The notes under the pieces were generated by a model. That model was given only the letters and a program-made list of their open reading frames with translations. It was not told where the DNA came from and made no database searches. A DNA stretch of 40,654 nucleotides from positions 1-40,654 of the forward strand of contig JALTJZ010000058.1 of the NCBI GenBank assembly GCA_027076325.1. The letters run 5' to 3'. Shown here piece by piece: positions 27,642-37,325 of the stretch. Both the position numbers and the translations under genes were made by a program. This DNA comes from Chromatiales bacterium. GTDB lineage: Bacteria; Pseudomonadota; Gammaproteobacteria; UBA6429; Thiohalophilaceae. Each line of letters begins with the position of its first letter. Position 1 is the stretch's first letter.

Positions 27642-29057
27642 ATGAATAAGCAGCAGTATGATTTAATCGCTATCGGCGGTGGCAGCGGTGGTTTAGCAGT
27701 CGCTGAAAAAGCGGCTAAATCAGGTAAAAAAGTCGCTATCATTGAAGCGAATAAAATCGGCGGCACCTGTGTTAACAATGGTTGTGTGCCTAAAAAAGTG
27801 ATGTGGTACGCTGCCAACCTGGCACATGCCGTTGATGACGCAAATGATTTTGGTATCCCATCGCAACGTGGCAAAACCGACTGGCATAAACTGGTGCTGG
27901 CACGCGAACAATATATTAAAAACATTAACCACTACTGGGATGGTTATGTTGATGACAGTGGTATTGACCGCATTAACGGCTATGCAAAATTTGTTAACCC
28001 CAAAACGGTAGAAGTCAATAATGTGCGGTACTCAGCCGAACACATTGTCATTGCAACCGGTGGGCAACCCATTGTACCGCCTGTTCCGGGTGCTGAATTA
28101 GGCATAACCTCCGATGGTTTTTTCCAGATGCAGGAACAACCCAAACGGGTTGCCGTTATTGGTGGCGGCTACATTGGCGTGGAACTAAGCGGCGTACTGA
28201 GCGCATTGGGTTCAGATGTCACCTTAATTGCACTGGAAGATCGTATTATGGAACGTTTTGATCCAATGATAAGTGAAGTACTGGAAAAAGAAATGCAACA
28301 GCAGGGCATTCAAGTTAAAACCGGTTTTCAGGTTACTGCTTTATCCCGTAGCTCGGAAGGTATTGTAGTTAGCTCGGCAAACGAACAAAGCATTGTTGGT
28401 TTCGATACCGTTATCTGGGCAGTTGGGCGCAGCCCGAATACACGTGGATTAAACCTTGATGCCGCAGGTGTTGATGTTTTACCTAACGGAATTATTCCGG
28501 TTGATGAATACGAAAATACCAATGTAACCGGCATCTATGCAATTGGTGATATCACTGGCAAAATGCCACTCACACCGGTCGCCATTACAGCCGGACGCAA
28601 ATTGGCAGAACGCTTGTTTAATGCTAACCCCGAAAGCAAAATGGACTATGAAAATATCCCCAGTGTGGTTTTTTCACATCCACCAATCGGCACCGTTGGC
28701 ATAAGCGAAGCAGACGCACGGCGACAATACGGTGATCAGGTCACAATTTATAAGAGTGACTTCACTCCCATGCGCCATGCCTTATCGAGCCACGGTGTGA
28801 CCACCGCAATGAAACTTGTGTGTGCAGGCAAAGATGAAAAAGTAGTGGGCATTCATATTATTGGTGACAATGCCGATGAAATGTTACAAGGCTTTGCGGT
28901 TGCCGTAAAAATGGGTGCGACAAAAGCAGACTTTGATAACACCATTGCTATTCACCCCAGCAGTGCCGAAGAACTGGTTACCATGACGGTTGCCGATGTT
29001 AACCATGAAGCACATCATAATGTGGATAATGGTCTGGAATATCAGGAAGCCAGTTAA
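27642..29057 (+). CDS. gor: glutathione-disulfide reductase
   Basis: 471 residues, a FAD- and NADPH-dependent disulfide reductase. The N-terminal FAD loop is GGGSGGLA, the redox-active pair is C43 and C48 in [13 protein letters not shown], the NADPH loop is GGGYIGVE, and the C-terminal HPSSAEE supplies the active-site histidine for the dimer partner. VGRSPNT lies in the NADPH/FAD-domain region. The motif VCVPKK context is that of glutathione reductase rather than of lipoamide or mercuric reductases. It is probably supplied both by read-through from prx-grx and possibly by a local promoter. Confidence 0.95.
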   Translation: MNKQQYDLIAIGGGSGGLAVAEKAAKSGKKVAIIEANKIGGTCVNNGCVPKKVMWYAANLAHAVDDANDFGIPSQRGKTDWHKLVLAREQYIKNINHYWDGYVDDSGIDRINGYAKFVNPKTVEVNNVRYSAEHIVIATGGQPIVPPVPGAELGITSDGFFQMQEQPKRVAVIGGGYIGVELSGVLSALGSDVTLIALEDRIMERFDPMISEVLEKEMQQQGIQVKTGFQVTALSRSSEGIVVSSANEQSIVGFDTVIWAVGRSPNTRGLNLDAAGVDVLPNGIIPVDEYENTNVTGIYAIGDITGKMPLTPVAITAGRKLAERLFNANPESKMDYENIPSVVFSHPPIGTVGISEADARRQYGDQVTIYKSDFTPMRHALSSHGVTTAMKLVCAGKDEKVVGIHIIGDNADEMLQGFAVAVKMGATKADFDNTIAIHPSSAEELVTMTVADVNHEAHHNVDNGLEYQEAS

Positions 29058-29063
29058 AGAAAG

Positions 29064-29097
29064 AAACAGGGCGAGCAATCTATGGCTCGCCCTGTTT
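29064..29097. terminator. bidirectional terminator between gor and the protease gene
   Basis: A perfect 13-bp stem (arms 29064-29076 and 29085-29097, containing AGGGCGAGC/GCTCGCCCT) sits between two convergent genes. Arms of AAA and TTT at the ends serve both directions, though the T-tracts are short. Confidence 0.82.
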
Positions 29098-29115
29098 AGC
29101 TTTAACATAGTTTAT

Positions 29116-30420
29116 TTAAAAGGTTGTTAATGCACCTATCTCGTTTTCGATAAAGCGCATTGGGCTAAGAATAAACGTATTACCGGTATTGTCCGGGTAG
29201 TCACTCAAACCACCCCACATAATGCCAGCAAGCGTTACCGTACTGCCATGCCAGACAAACACCGGCGAACCACTGTCACCCGGGCCAGCGAGTTTTGTAC
29301 CACTACGGTAAACCGTGTCCTGACATTTCATATGCATGTTAGAGTTACTCACATTATAATCACTACAAGTTGCGGTTACCTGGCCATACGTCCAACCTGT
29401 TGTACGCCCCACTTTATCAAGATAACTACCGACTATATTTGTTTGTCGTTCTGCAATAACCGTCATCTCCGGGCTGGTTGAATTAATGGTTAACGACATA
29501 TTATTCCAACCGGTTGTTCTGGCAACTCTGCCAAGGTTCGAGGTGACACCACCATAGTAACGAACAAACGCAGCATCACTATAACGGCAACGTTTAAACC
29601 ACGGGCAAACCCAGGGCCAGGCAGAAGTGAAATAATTGGGGTCGGCAAACTCATACCCCACTAACTCCGTATCGTTCTGATAAAACAAGGTACCTTCTGT
29701 TCCGCCCTGCGTATCTGTACAATGTGAATTGGTAAGAAACCCACGCACACCAGAGCGGGTAGCATTAAAACCCAATGTACAGGTACTTCTACCACCGTTG
29801 TTCGTAAATTGAATTTGAATCCCCCCTTTTGTGGGGCGGTGCCGACTACGCAAACTGTGTGTCATTGCAACAACCGGTTTTGTCTCAATAATTCTAACCG
29901 CACTTAAAGGCACACCTTCACTTACCAGAATGTCTTCCACCGACTGCCTGAGTTTCATATTGGATATACCAACCGTAAGGCGATTATTCGCTTCGTCCAA
30001 ATCAAGAAACACCGCTTCTTTTAATAAAAATACATTTCCAGCCGCGTTTTTCCACTTAGAAAGTTGCTTAATCGTATGCCGTGCTTTAAGCACCCTAAAA
30101 TCACCCGCCTTTAACCTTGGCTGCCCTTTAAAATGCTGACTTCTTGACGAACGGCTATTATCAACACTTCGACCAAACACTTTTTTAAGTGCTGCTTGTG
30201 CCGCACTTTTGGCGCTGGGATTTGTTAGATAAACATTCAAATCACCATTGTCATCATAAAACATACCACCAAATTCCGGCACCATTTCAGTCACATTCAG
30301 TAATTGCTGGTCCATCGTTAAGGGTTGCCCTTTAACGGGTGCAGCTGCCATCACTGTCTGGGTTAATATGACGCAGGAACAGGCTAAGCCCAGCCTTATT
30401 ATGCTTTTATTCAGATTCAT
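29116..30420 (-). CDS. secreted S1-family serine protease (streptogrisin-like)
   Basis: 434 residues. A signal peptide (to about residue 26, VMAA) is followed by a roughly 170-residue propeptide-like region, then a chymotrypsin-fold domain. The catalytic histidine is in FLTNSHCTD, where most relatives have AGHC. A candidate aspartate is in CRYSDAAFVRY. The serine is in GPGDSGSPVF. Several cysteines (STCTLGF, SHC, WPWVCPWFKRC, ATC, MKC) suggest disulfides and an extracellular site. It resembles alpha-lytic/streptogrisin-type peptidases with a folding propeptide; the substrate is unknown. It is monocistronic. Confidence 0.85.
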   Translation of the reverse strand: MNLNKSIIRLGLACSCVILTQTVMAAAPVKGQPLTMDQQLLNVTEMVPEFGGMFYDDNGDLNVYLTNPSAKSAAQAALKKVFGRSVDNSRSSRSQHFKGQPRLKAGDFRVLKARHTIKQLSKWKNAAGNVFLLKEAVFLDLDEANNRLTVGISNMKLRQSVEDILVSEGVPLSAVRIIETKPVVAMTHSLRSRHRPTKGGIQIQFTNNGGRSTCTLGFNATRSGVRGFLTNSHCTDTQGGTEGTLFYQNDTELVGYEFADPNYFTSAWPWVCPWFKRCRYSDAAFVRYYGGVTSNLGRVARTTGWNNMSLTINSTSPEMTVIAERQTNIVGSYLDKVGRTTGWTYGQVTATCSDYNVSNSNMHMKCQDTVYRSGTKLAGPGDSGSPVFVWHGSTVTLAGIMWGGLSDYPDNTGNTFILSPMRFIENEIGALTTF

Positions 30421-30626
30421 TTTTATATCTCCTTATTGTTTTACTTCCTGTTTAATGAAGTTGCATTATGAGGAGAAACCAGCATTCTGGCGCTGTAAAA
30501 TAAAAACAAAATAGTTGTGATTAATTACCAATTTAAACCCGCAAGGGCAATAATGGCTTTTTAACTTTAAACAGGAACTGGAGAGACCGGTGAGAAATTA
30601 TCACCCAAAAAATAATAAGGCATTTT

Positions 30627-31565
30627 TTATTTTGCCTTTGCAATGCGGCTTAATACGATATGACTTAATTGTGCAACAACCTCCTTGCGGCCCGGTGTTA
30701 CATGTTTGCCTTTAACCCAAATTATTTCTTTAGGCTGAAGCGCAGCCTGGTGTAAGGCATCAACGGCCAAAAGTGGGAACGCTTCATCGTTTTCTGAATT
30801 TACAAAAATTACTTTGCGTGGCGATATCTTTCCAACCCATTTCACCGGATCGACATGTTGTGCACCAATGGCATACCCAATAAGATGAGAAACAACAGCA
30901 GCAAGTCGTTCAGAGTCAACACGTTTTAAAAAGTTATGTTTAACAATAGCAATTGGCTTTGCAGCACCTTGTACTATCCATACTCGTGCTACCTGCGGCT
31001 CCATCACAGCAGGAATGCTAATAAAAAATGCCCCCAGACTAACACCGATATATTCTAAATGCTGTTTGTTAGTATAGTTTTGTTGCAGCAGGTAATCTGT
31101 AGCAAGCCCTATTGCAGATGGTGTCTCTTTCACTGCCCGCTGTAAATCATGAATACGATAAAAAAACTTTACGCCAGCGTAACGTTTAGGTGTATAGCCA
31201 GGGTACGAGAGTGAGGCACAAATAACCTGTTTTATCCTGGGTATCAATTCACAGCCTTTATGCCCGGTTTCCAGACCACCTAACAATAACGCAACCGGCA
31301 ATGGCCTGTTTTGCTGTTGTGCTGGACGACGAACTAATAATTTCACCTGCAAGCCACTACTGGATTTTAAGGTAATTTCGCTATACAACGAATCTTGTGC
31401 CCGCCATTGTCTATTGATAACAGCTGCTTCGATTGTGCCTTTTCGTTCAAGATAATGTTTAGCCGGGTCTGAAATAACCGGAATATACACATACGCCGTT
31501 ACAATTAAAATCAGTAATAGAAACAGTCCCGTGAGCCAATATAAAAAGGTAACAAGGCGTAACAT
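30627..31565 (-). CDS. membrane-anchored alpha/beta-hydrolase
   Basis: 312 residues. An N-terminal membrane helix (about 5-28) is followed by an alpha/beta-hydrolase domain. The nucleophile elbow is GVSLGA, the acidic residue is probably in NSENDEAFP, and the histidine is in VKGKHVTPGR. The oxyanion-side strand is VALLLGGLETGHKG. This is a serine hydrolase of unknown substrate, most likely facing the periplasm. It lies 47 bases downstream of the barrel-like gene, so the three genes sixA, barrel and hydrolase probably form one unit. Confidence 0.75.
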   Translation of the reverse strand: MLRLVTFLYWLTGLFLLLILIVTAYVYIPVISDPAKHYLERKGTIEAAVINRQWRAQDSLYSEITLKSSSGLQVKLLVRRPAQQQNRPLPVALLLGGLETGHKGCELIPRIKQVICASLSYPGYTPKRYAGVKFFYRIHDLQRAVKETPSAIGLATDYLLQQNYTNKQHLEYIGVSLGAFFISIPAVMEPQVARVWIVQGAAKPIAIVKHNFLKRVDSERLAAVVSHLIGYAIGAQHVDPVKWVGKISPRKVIFVNSENDEAFPLLAVDALHQAALQPKEIIWVKGKHVTPGRKEVVAQLSHIVLSRIAKAK

Positions 31566-31612
31566 AAATGTTTCCTTATCCGTTATTCCGTTTTGCTCTG
31601 CACCTAAATGAA

Positions 31613-32302
31613 TTAAAACTGATTGCTAAAAGTAAGGTAAACACCGGAGCGATACCCACCATGCCAGGTCATGTTAATTTTTCCACTGCGCCCCGATTTA
31701 AAACTGACCCCCGCATAATAACCTTCAGGTTTATCTGCAGAAAAAGAAACAAGGCTATTGGTAGTATCAATAACCTTATTCTCTCCGTCAATCGATGTAT
31801 AACTCACTCCAGCAAGAGCAGATATTGAACTCGAAGGGAAAAACTCAAAGTCTGCACCGCCGGAATATTTAACCCATGAAACCTCAACGTCTTTATTTGA
31901 ATTTGTTTGCCCTGATAACGCCATATAATCAATCGACATTCTTAAGCCAACATTAACAGTTTCAGTCTGAATAAATTTACTCCGAAAGCCAATACCAACT
32001 TCATAACCAGACGCATCGTATGCCGGCACACTACTATTATCTTTCTGACTTAACTCAACATACGATATATTCAACCCACCTTCAATCGAGCCAGTAAAAA
32101 CTTGCCACCAGGTTAGTTCAATAGTGGAAATTTTAGTTTGGTCAACTGTACCTGGGAATTTAAAATACATATTATTGCTTTGGATAAGAAGCGACATTTC
32201 AGTCACATCGTTATCCGGATATGCAAAAACATTCGTCGAAGCAACACTAAATATAAAACACGTAGCCAGGACACGAAAATGCAATTGAGTTAACGGAAAC
32301 AT
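31613..32302 (-). CDS. probable outer-membrane beta-barrel protein, unknown function
   Basis: 229 residues. A signal peptide ends near residue 27 (TNVFA). The mature part shows alternating hydrophobic/polar strands (LNISYVELSQ, YEVGIGFRSKF, VNVGLRMSIDYMAL, YYAGVSFKSG) and ends in GVYLTFSNQF. A terminal phenylalanine is the recognised signal for outer-membrane barrel assembly. No family is recognised. The start codon overlaps the sixA stop by one base (TAATG), so it is translationally coupled. Confidence 0.65.
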   Translation of the reverse strand: MFPLTQLHFRVLATCFIFSVASTNVFAYPDNDVTEMSLLIQSNNMYFKFPGTVDQTKISTIELTWWQVFTGSIEGGLNISYVELSQKDNSSVPAYDASGYEVGIGFRSKFIQTETVNVGLRMSIDYMALSGQTNSNKDVEVSWVKYSGGADFEFFPSSSISALAGVSYTSIDGENKVIDTTNSLVSFSADKPEGYYAGVSFKSGRSGKINMTWHGGYRSGVYLTFSNQF

Positions 32303-32775
32303 TAAATCTCCTTATGATGATACTTCTCGACAAACTTACATTTACAATGGTGAATATCATCCCATGAATCAGCATATAAAACGGCAACATTTCCAGCAGA
32401 CAAACTAACAGGCTCTGCGCTTAAGCTCATAACAAGATCAGCCAACCCTGGGTTATGGCCTACCAAAAGAACCGACTCTAGCGGCTCACCCATTTCTGAA
32501 AGCACCGTTTGCAGCTCAGAAACTGTCGCATTATAAATGCGCGCATCTTCAAGCTGGTTTTCAGGCGCTATATTTAAGCCTTCACACATTAGCAAAGCGG
32601 TTTGTTTTGCACGTTCGGTTGACGAATAAATAACTTTACTAATTTGTGTGTCTTTATCACTCAATAACTTGGCAACACTTCGCACATTATCTTTCCCAGC
32701 ATTGCTAAGGTGGCGTTTAATATCCGGTGATGTGTTTTCAGCTTTTCCGTGGCGCATTATATAAAGAGTTGGCAT
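32302..32775 (-). CDS. sixA: phosphohistidine phosphatase SixA
   Basis: 157 residues of the small histidine-phosphatase type. The catalytic RHG motif (H9) is at the N-terminus, with a second conserved histidine in LLVGHNPGLADL. Known SixA enzymes remove phosphate from histidine-phosphotransfer proteins, notably in the nitrogen phosphotransferase system and ArcB signalling. It leads the probable unit sixA-barrel-hydrolase. Confidence 0.9.
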   Translation of the reverse strand: MPTLYIMRHGKAENTSPDIKRHLSNAGKDNVRSVAKLLSDKDTQISKVIYSSTERAKQTALLMCEGLNIAPENQLEDARIYNATVSELQTVLSEMGEPLESVLLVGHNPGLADLVMSLSAEPVSLSAGNVAVLYADSWDDIHHCKCKFVEKYHHKEI

Positions 32776-32817
32776 TTTAGTTCCTTTTAACTATAAATTG
32801 TATTTCACAGGCAGTTA

Positions 32818-32831
32818 TACCAATATTGGTA
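32818..32831. repeat. 14-bp perfect palindrome upstream of sixA
   Basis: TACCAATATTGGTA lies about 43 bases upstream of sixA in the divergent region shared with the gene at 32991. It could be an operator for either gene; no regulator can be assigned. Confidence 0.45.
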
Positions 32832-32990
32832 ATAATTATTCTCTGGCACCTGTTTTTTAATTTCTAATGCAATGCCTGAAAAAAAAGTATCACCAACTCA
32901 GTTATTAAGCTATACTTAAGTCTATAAAAAACAACCATCTCACGGCTAATTATAGCTGTAAAAAACTGTTAAATCACAAAGGACTGTGCA

Positions 32991-33290
32991 ATGAGTTTAA
33001 TAAAATTAACTTACGACGAATTTGAAGAACAATTTAAACCTGTTGAAAATTTAGATCATGATCAGGGTGTTTATCAATTCGATGCTTATGATAAAAATGA
33101 TCTCGGTTTTCTCCAATTTATGTCAGACAACCACCCTACCCATATATGGACAAGAATAGATGGTAAAGATGGCTGCGTTTATAATATCAATGGCTGGCAT
33201 ATTGTTAATCGTATAGATTACGTTATCACCGAGGTTCCATGGTTGGACTGTCACGACTATGAAATCCTGGATTACATGCCATACCAGTAA
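32991..33290 (+). CDS. small hypothetical protein
   Basis: 99 residues, acidic, rich in aspartate and aromatic residues, without a signal peptide or membrane helix. The sequence GVYQFDAYDKNDLGFLQFM and INGWHIVNRIDYVIT suggests a compact mixed fold. I do not recognise the family. AAAGGA lies 9 bases before the ATG. It ends 8 bases from the convergent vsr stop, at the edge of the defence island, and could belong to either side. Confidence 0.65.
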   Translation: MSLIKLTYDEFEEQFKPVENLDHDQGVYQFDAYDKNDLGFLQFMSDNHPTHIWTRIDGKDGCVYNINGWHIVNRIDYVITEVPWLDCHDYEILDYMPYQ

Positions 33291-33298
33291 TCGCTGCT

Positions 33299-33757
33299 TC
33301 AGGTTTTCTTATAATCAGACTCGAAGTACTGGCTTTCATGCAATTGAATCCAGTTATGTAACTTATCAATCACCTTCACAAATACCTCCGCATCCCGTGT
33401 AACGCACTCCCATACCACAGCAACCCGCCAGCCAGCCTCATTCAGCTGTTTCAGCACTCGCTGATCACGCTGTCGGTTATCCTGGAATTTCTTTTTCCAT
33501 TTAGGAGAATACTCCCTATCTGAATATGCCAGTTTGCAACCAGCATGCTGATGCCAATAACAACCATGAACAAAAATTGCCACTTTCCTGCAACAAAGTA
33601 CAATATCTGGTCTTATTTTCTGTATTTTAGTCCCAGTTCGATACCTGTAACCAAGCTTATGCAATGCTTTTCTTGTGATAATTTCAGGTTTAGTATTACT
33701 ACTACGAATACCAGACATCATCCGGCTACGGGTTTTCTTATTAACTACATCTGTCAC
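33299..33757 (-). CDS. vsr: very short patch repair endonuclease Vsr
   Basis: 152 residues, close to the 156 of E. coli Vsr. It nicks next to T in T:G mismatches produced when 5-methylcytosine deaminates at Dcm sites, starting repair. Visible motifs are SRMMSGIRSSNTKPE at the N-terminus, the metal-binding aspartate in RPDIVL, and the HGCYWHQHAGC region with zinc-type ligands. The start is a GTG (33757) overlapping the methyltransferase stop by one base (TAGTG). Coupling to the methyltransferase is the known arrangement for Dcm-type systems. Confidence 0.95.
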   Translation of the reverse strand: MTDVVNKKTRSRMMSGIRSSNTKPEIITRKALHKLGYRYRTGTKIQKIRPDIVLCCRKVAIFVHGCYWHQHAGCKLAYSDREYSPKWKKKFQDNRQRDQRVLKQLNEAGWRVAVVWECVTRDAEVFVKVIDKLHNWIQLHESQYFESDYKKT

Positions 33758-35019
33758 TAGCCAAGTAATGCGTACTGATGAGTTTGACTTTTTTCTTCTT
33801 CTATCAGTGTCATGATATGTGGTTTCATTATACGAGCAATTTCCTTAATTACTGGCATTACCACCGAATTACCAAACTGTTTATAAGACTGTGTATCTGA
33901 AACGGGAATTTTGAAATTTTCAGGATACCCCATCAACCTTGCACACTCTCGCGGAGTTAATCGCCGCGGGTTTCCTTTACCACGACTAACAAGTATTTCT
34001 GAACCATCTTTGTAGTAACGAGCCGATAATGTTCTGGCAACGCTATTTTTAGTCACCATACCATAACCAAAACCATTTCCTTTTGCTTTATGTTTGGCCG
34101 CGTAATCAAATAAGTACTTCCATAATTTATCGCTAAGAATATACTTATCATTGACTCTTCCCTTCTTTCCCACGATATAATTTTTTAATGTACTTTTCTC
34201 TGAGTTCTCACTACCATTCTGTGGGTGTAATATATCACCTATAGTTTTTGCATCTTTATTTTTTGCTCTAAAGGCATCCCAGGAAAAATCTGTATCATCA
34301 CGAAAACCAACAATATAGATCCTTTCTCGGTGTTGAGGAACAAAGCCTTTTGCATCGATGATTTTTGCGAAAATCTTATAGCCAAGTTCATCTTCAAGAG
34401 TTTCCTTAATAATCTGAAATGTTCTTCCTTTATCATGACTCATAAGGTTTTTTACATTTTCCAAAAGAAAAGCTTTCGGTTGTTTTTCATTAATTATACG
34501 TGCCACATCAAAAAACAACGTACCTTGAGTTTTACACTCAAAGCCGTGAGCCCTGCCAAGTGAATTTTTCTTTGATACACCGGCAATAGAAAAGGGTTGG
34601 CAAGGGAACCCCGCCAATAAGACATCATGATCAGGAATATCATTTACATCGACTTTTGTAATATCACCTACAACGGGATGGTAAGTACCAAAATTCTCAC
34701 AGTAAGTCTGAACTGAATATTTATCCCATTCACTGGTAAATACACAGAGCCCCCCATTTTTTTCGAAGCCCATCCGAATGCCACCGATTCCTGCAAAAAG
34801 ATCAATAAACGTAAAGTCAGCATCATCAGATACGTGACTCTCATTACCAAATAACAATCTTTGAAGGTGTGGTGCACGATATTCAGGGGGGCCATCTTCC
34901 CTAACTTCCCACAATCTCACTGTTTTCGGGCTAACATTCAGCTTTTTAGCCAGATCTGTTTGAGAATATCGTTCTAGAGAAAGAGTAAGCAATTCGCGGG
35001 TAGAAACCTTAATATCCAT
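33757..35019 (-). CDS. dcm: Dcm/M.EcoRII-like DNA (cytosine-5) methyltransferase
   Basis: 420 residues. An N-terminal helix-turn-helix-like segment (about 17-40, [20 protein letters not shown]) precedes motif [11 protein letters not shown] (71-80), motif IV with catalytic C140 in GFPCQPF, motif VI LENVKN, motif [14 protein letters not shown], then [16 protein letters not shown] and the closing [11 protein letters not shown]. The stretch [16 protein letters not shown] is the pattern of Dcm and M.EcoRII, so methylation of the inner C of CCWGG is predicted. In M.EcoRII the protein also represses its own gene. It is coupled to vsr downstream and follows the EcoRII-like nuclease gene, separated by a strong hairpin. 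Confidence 0.93.
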   Translation of the reverse strand: MDIKVSTRELLTLSLERYSQTDLAKKLNVSPKTVRLWEVREDGPPEYRAPHLQRLLFGNESHVSDDADFTFIDLFAGIGGIRMGFEKNGGLCVFTSEWDKYSVQTYCENFGTYHPVVGDITKVDVNDIPDHDVLLAGFPCQPFSIAGVSKKNSLGRAHGFECKTQGTLFFDVARIINEKQPKAFLLENVKNLMSHDKGRTFQIIKETLEDELGYKIFAKIIDAKGFVPQHRERIYIVGFRDDTDFSWDAFRAKNKDAKTIGDILHPQNGSENSEKSTLKNYIVGKKGRVNDKYILSDKLWKYLFDYAAKHKAKGNGFGYGMVTKNSVARTLSARYYKDGSEILVSRGKGNPRRLTPRECARLMGYPENFKIPVSDTQSYKQFGNSVVMPVIKEIARIMKPHIMTLIEEEKSQTHQYALLG

Positions 35020-35038
35020 TATTATTATGCTCGCCAGA

Positions 35039-35074
35039 AAAAAGGGAAATAATTAGGTAATTATTTCCCTTTTT
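35039..35074. terminator. 16-bp perfect inverted repeat between endonuclease and methyltransferase genes
   Basis: Arms 35039-35054 and 35059-35074 pair perfectly around an AGGT spacer, with A-run and T-run ends. On the minus strand it reads as a Rho-independent terminator for the endonuclease transcript. It ends only about 20 bases before the methyltransferase ATG, so it could equally be an operator or a structure in the methyltransferase leader. Confidence 0.7.
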
Positions 35075-35164
35075 CGTCCCGTTTACAACCAAATTAAACT
35101 CTTATATGAAGAAAATTTTCACTAAATATATTTTTCTGTAGTTTCCAACACAGGTAACCAAAAT

Positions 35165-36382
35165 TTAAAGTTCTCGATTTTTAACCAAAACAATAAATTC
35201 GTCTAAGTCCAGTAACCATTTTTGTTGGTTATCACGATAAGTTTCATGCAAACCTCGAGGTATAACTAATTGGAGTCTATTAGCGGCCATTTCATTAGTC
35301 TGATTTTCACTTATGCCTGGTTCAAGTGTTATCAGGTGCTTATCTGATATACGGGCTGCTTCCGATAATACCTGACGCCATCTATCTTTGCATGTGGATT
35401 TCACCCCCAACATTGTTAGCCTTGATATTGGAAAATCATCATTGTGATATTCCTCTTCTCCTGGAAAAAGAAAATCTGGTTTTGACTTATTCTCTGTTAC
35501 AGCCTGGCGATCATATTTAATACAATAAGCCTTAAATACTTCTTCAAGATGATTTTCAAAAGCATAACCACTACGTGATTTTCGCCTATTCTGAACACTT
35601 AATGAAAACTTAATGAATCCATCTACATCAGCATCTCCCGCATTAGAAAACCCTTCTTTAAGTCTATCAGACACAATGTGTCTCTCCATTCTCCGAAATA
35701 ATTTTTCCTCTTGCTCCATCCAGGCTAATAACGCAATATCAGCTCCATCTAATGGGTTAACTTCTGGTATCGTTTGGCGAGCAAAAGTTGAAAACACGGC
35801 CGTAGTTGGAAAAATACCATTAAACCTTTCAAGTAAAGTATCCAACCTTTCTGCTTCCGGTTCTTCAACGTCAATACCTAACTCATCCAGAATATATCGA
35901 GTAGTAAAATCTACTTCTGTATCATCACCATCATCAAAATCTCTGTACTCAAAACCAGCTCCAATTTGAACAGGCACACCAAACAACCACAATAACTGGT
36001 TTTCTACTGTACTACCTTCCGCAGCAACAATAATCATGATGTCACCAGAGGGTCTTTTTGCAATAATTAAAAGATCCCCAGTGCTTGTCAGTTCCATCAC
36101 TGAATTACTTCGGAAGTAAAGGCGAAACTCTGATCTTGTTGGATGATTTTCTCGTGAGTCATACCATGTCACGAAAGAATCTTCAGTTACACCTTCATTT
36201 TCTTCACCTAGCCAGACAAACCTTGCCGGACAATCAGTTAACCTATTATTACCAAGTAATTTTTTTATTGGTTTAACGCCATTAAACTCATGTTGGTTTG
36301 ATTGATCTGGATCTGACTCAACACCACTTAAACGCTTTGCAACCACACCATCAAAATATTCAGATAAAAAGCCTTTTTGCAT
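35165..36382 (-). CDS. R.EcoRII-like type IIE restriction endonuclease
   Basis: 405 residues, almost the length of R.EcoRII (404). The C-terminal PD-(D/E)XK domain has D303 in KPDFLFPG and K328/K332 in GVKSTCKDRWRQ. The 25- and 4-residue spacings equal those of the EcoRII active site as I recall it (D299, K324, K328). The N-terminal half (to about 190) corresponds to the EcoRII effector domain, which binds a second CCWGG copy and relieves autoinhibition. It should cut unmethylated CCWGG. AAGGGA precedes the ATG. A candidate promoter lies in the 214-base gap upstream. Confidence 0.9.
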   Translation of the reverse strand: MQKGFLSEYFDGVVAKRLSGVESDPDQSNQHEFNGVKPIKKLLGNNRLTDCPARFVWLGEENEGVTEDSFVTWYDSRENHPTRSEFRLYFRSNSVMELTSTGDLLIIAKRPSGDIMIIVAAEGSTVENQLLWLFGVPVQIGAGFEYRDFDDGDDTEVDFTTRYILDELGIDVEEPEAERLDTLLERFNGIFPTTAVFSTFARQTIPEVNPLDGADIALLAWMEQEEKLFRRMERHIVSDRLKEGFSNAGDADVDGFIKFSLSVQNRRKSRSGYAFENHLEEVFKAYCIKYDRQAVTENKSKPDFLFPGEEEYHNDDFPISRLTMLGVKSTCKDRWRQVLSEAARISDKHLITLEPGISENQTNEMAANRLQLVIPRGLHETYRDNQQKWLLDLDEFIVLVKNREL

Positions 36383-36466
36383 TCTTATTTGTTCCCTTTG
36401 GTAGCCTTCAAAATAATATTAGGTATTGATAGAAAAGTATTACTTAAAGTTACTACTCTGTCTCAA
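36383..36466 (-). promoter_or_regulatory. candidate promoter of the EcoRII-like endonuclease gene
   Basis: TTGAGA (36461-36466) and TAATAC (36437-36442) on the minus strand are 18 bases apart, about 55 bases upstream of the ATG. The octamer AAAGTATT is repeated directly at 36434-36441 and 36465-36472. The full gap (36383-36596) holds no gene. A separate promoter would let the nuclease be timed apart from the upstream GHKL operon. Confidence 0.4.
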
Positions 36467-36596
36467 AGTATTCGTAATAAGGGAGTTGACTAAAATTTAG
36501 CCTCCATCCCCTTTTTGCCCTTACCTGAAAGCAGCTTCAGTAGAGCTTGTTGATGCAGCGCAGTGCTATCCACCAAAACACAATTACAAATGAGAA

Positions 36597-37325
36597 CTAC
36601 CTGCAGCTATCAAGGAAATCGAACACTTCCGCCTTTTTCATATCACCGAAATATCGCCCATTTGATCGAAGATTTATGCTTTTCACAAAACCACGGAATA
36701 CAGTTTCATTGCCGGAATTTTCCAGCCTACCTTCTGCAACATATTCCGAAATACTTCGTGCAAGACCACGTTCCGAGAATATTCCCGGCCGCTCAAAAAC
36801 TGCTTGACGTGTATCGGTTGTTCGCATGAGAGGATTCAGTATCCTCTCAATTTCTTCCTTACTATCTTTGCCTGCAATAGCATTGCCAATATACCCTGAC
36901 CACCATAATCTTGCTGCCGAATTATCATCTCTGTATCCAGTAATACCACCTTTGAAAATATGTGTGCTTATATCAGAAATGAGTTCATCATCCGTTCCTT
37001 TTAGTCTCAACCAACGCTTTCGTGTATAATCAAGTAATTCTGTATGAATTAGTGGGATCCATACATTCATATGTGTAGCAAGTCGCGCTGGCAACTTATT
37101 TAATTCCTGATAAAGAACTAGACTATCATTCAAATCATCCTTTGAATTGCCTGTTAGTGATTTCAGTTCACTAACATCGTAACTCAAAAGTTCTTTTTGC
37201 CGCCAGCCAGCATCAATCAGATCACTAAAACCACCAGTGCGGTATCGATCCAGATTGGCTCTGACGTTAGCATGCAAATCAATTAACGTGCTCTGCTTCA
37301 TCCAGGCTAATGTCGGCATAATCAT
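36597..37325 (-). CDS. probable DUF6339 family protein of the GHKL cassette
   Basis: 242 residues, mostly helical, soluble. The opening (LIDLHANVRANLDRYRTGGFSDLI) and the middle segment (WIPLIHTELLDYTRKRW) resemble the DUF6339 family as I remember it; the assignment is tentative. The function is unknown. No nuclease motif is obvious. Its ATG overlaps the stop of the upstream 278-aa gene by four bases (ATGA), so it is translationally coupled and probably made in fixed proportion to that partner. Confidence 0.75.
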   Translation of the reverse strand: MIMPTLAWMKQSTLIDLHANVRANLDRYRTGGFSDLIDAGWRQKELLSYDVSELKSLTGNSKDDLNDSLVLYQELNKLPARLATHMNVWIPLIHTELLDYTRKRWLRLKGTDDELISDISTHIFKGGITGYRDDNSAARLWWSGYIGNAIAGKDSKEEIERILNPLMRTTDTRQAVFERPGIFSERGLARSISEYVAEGRLENSGNETVFRGFVKSINLRSNGRYFGDMKKAEVFDFLDSCR

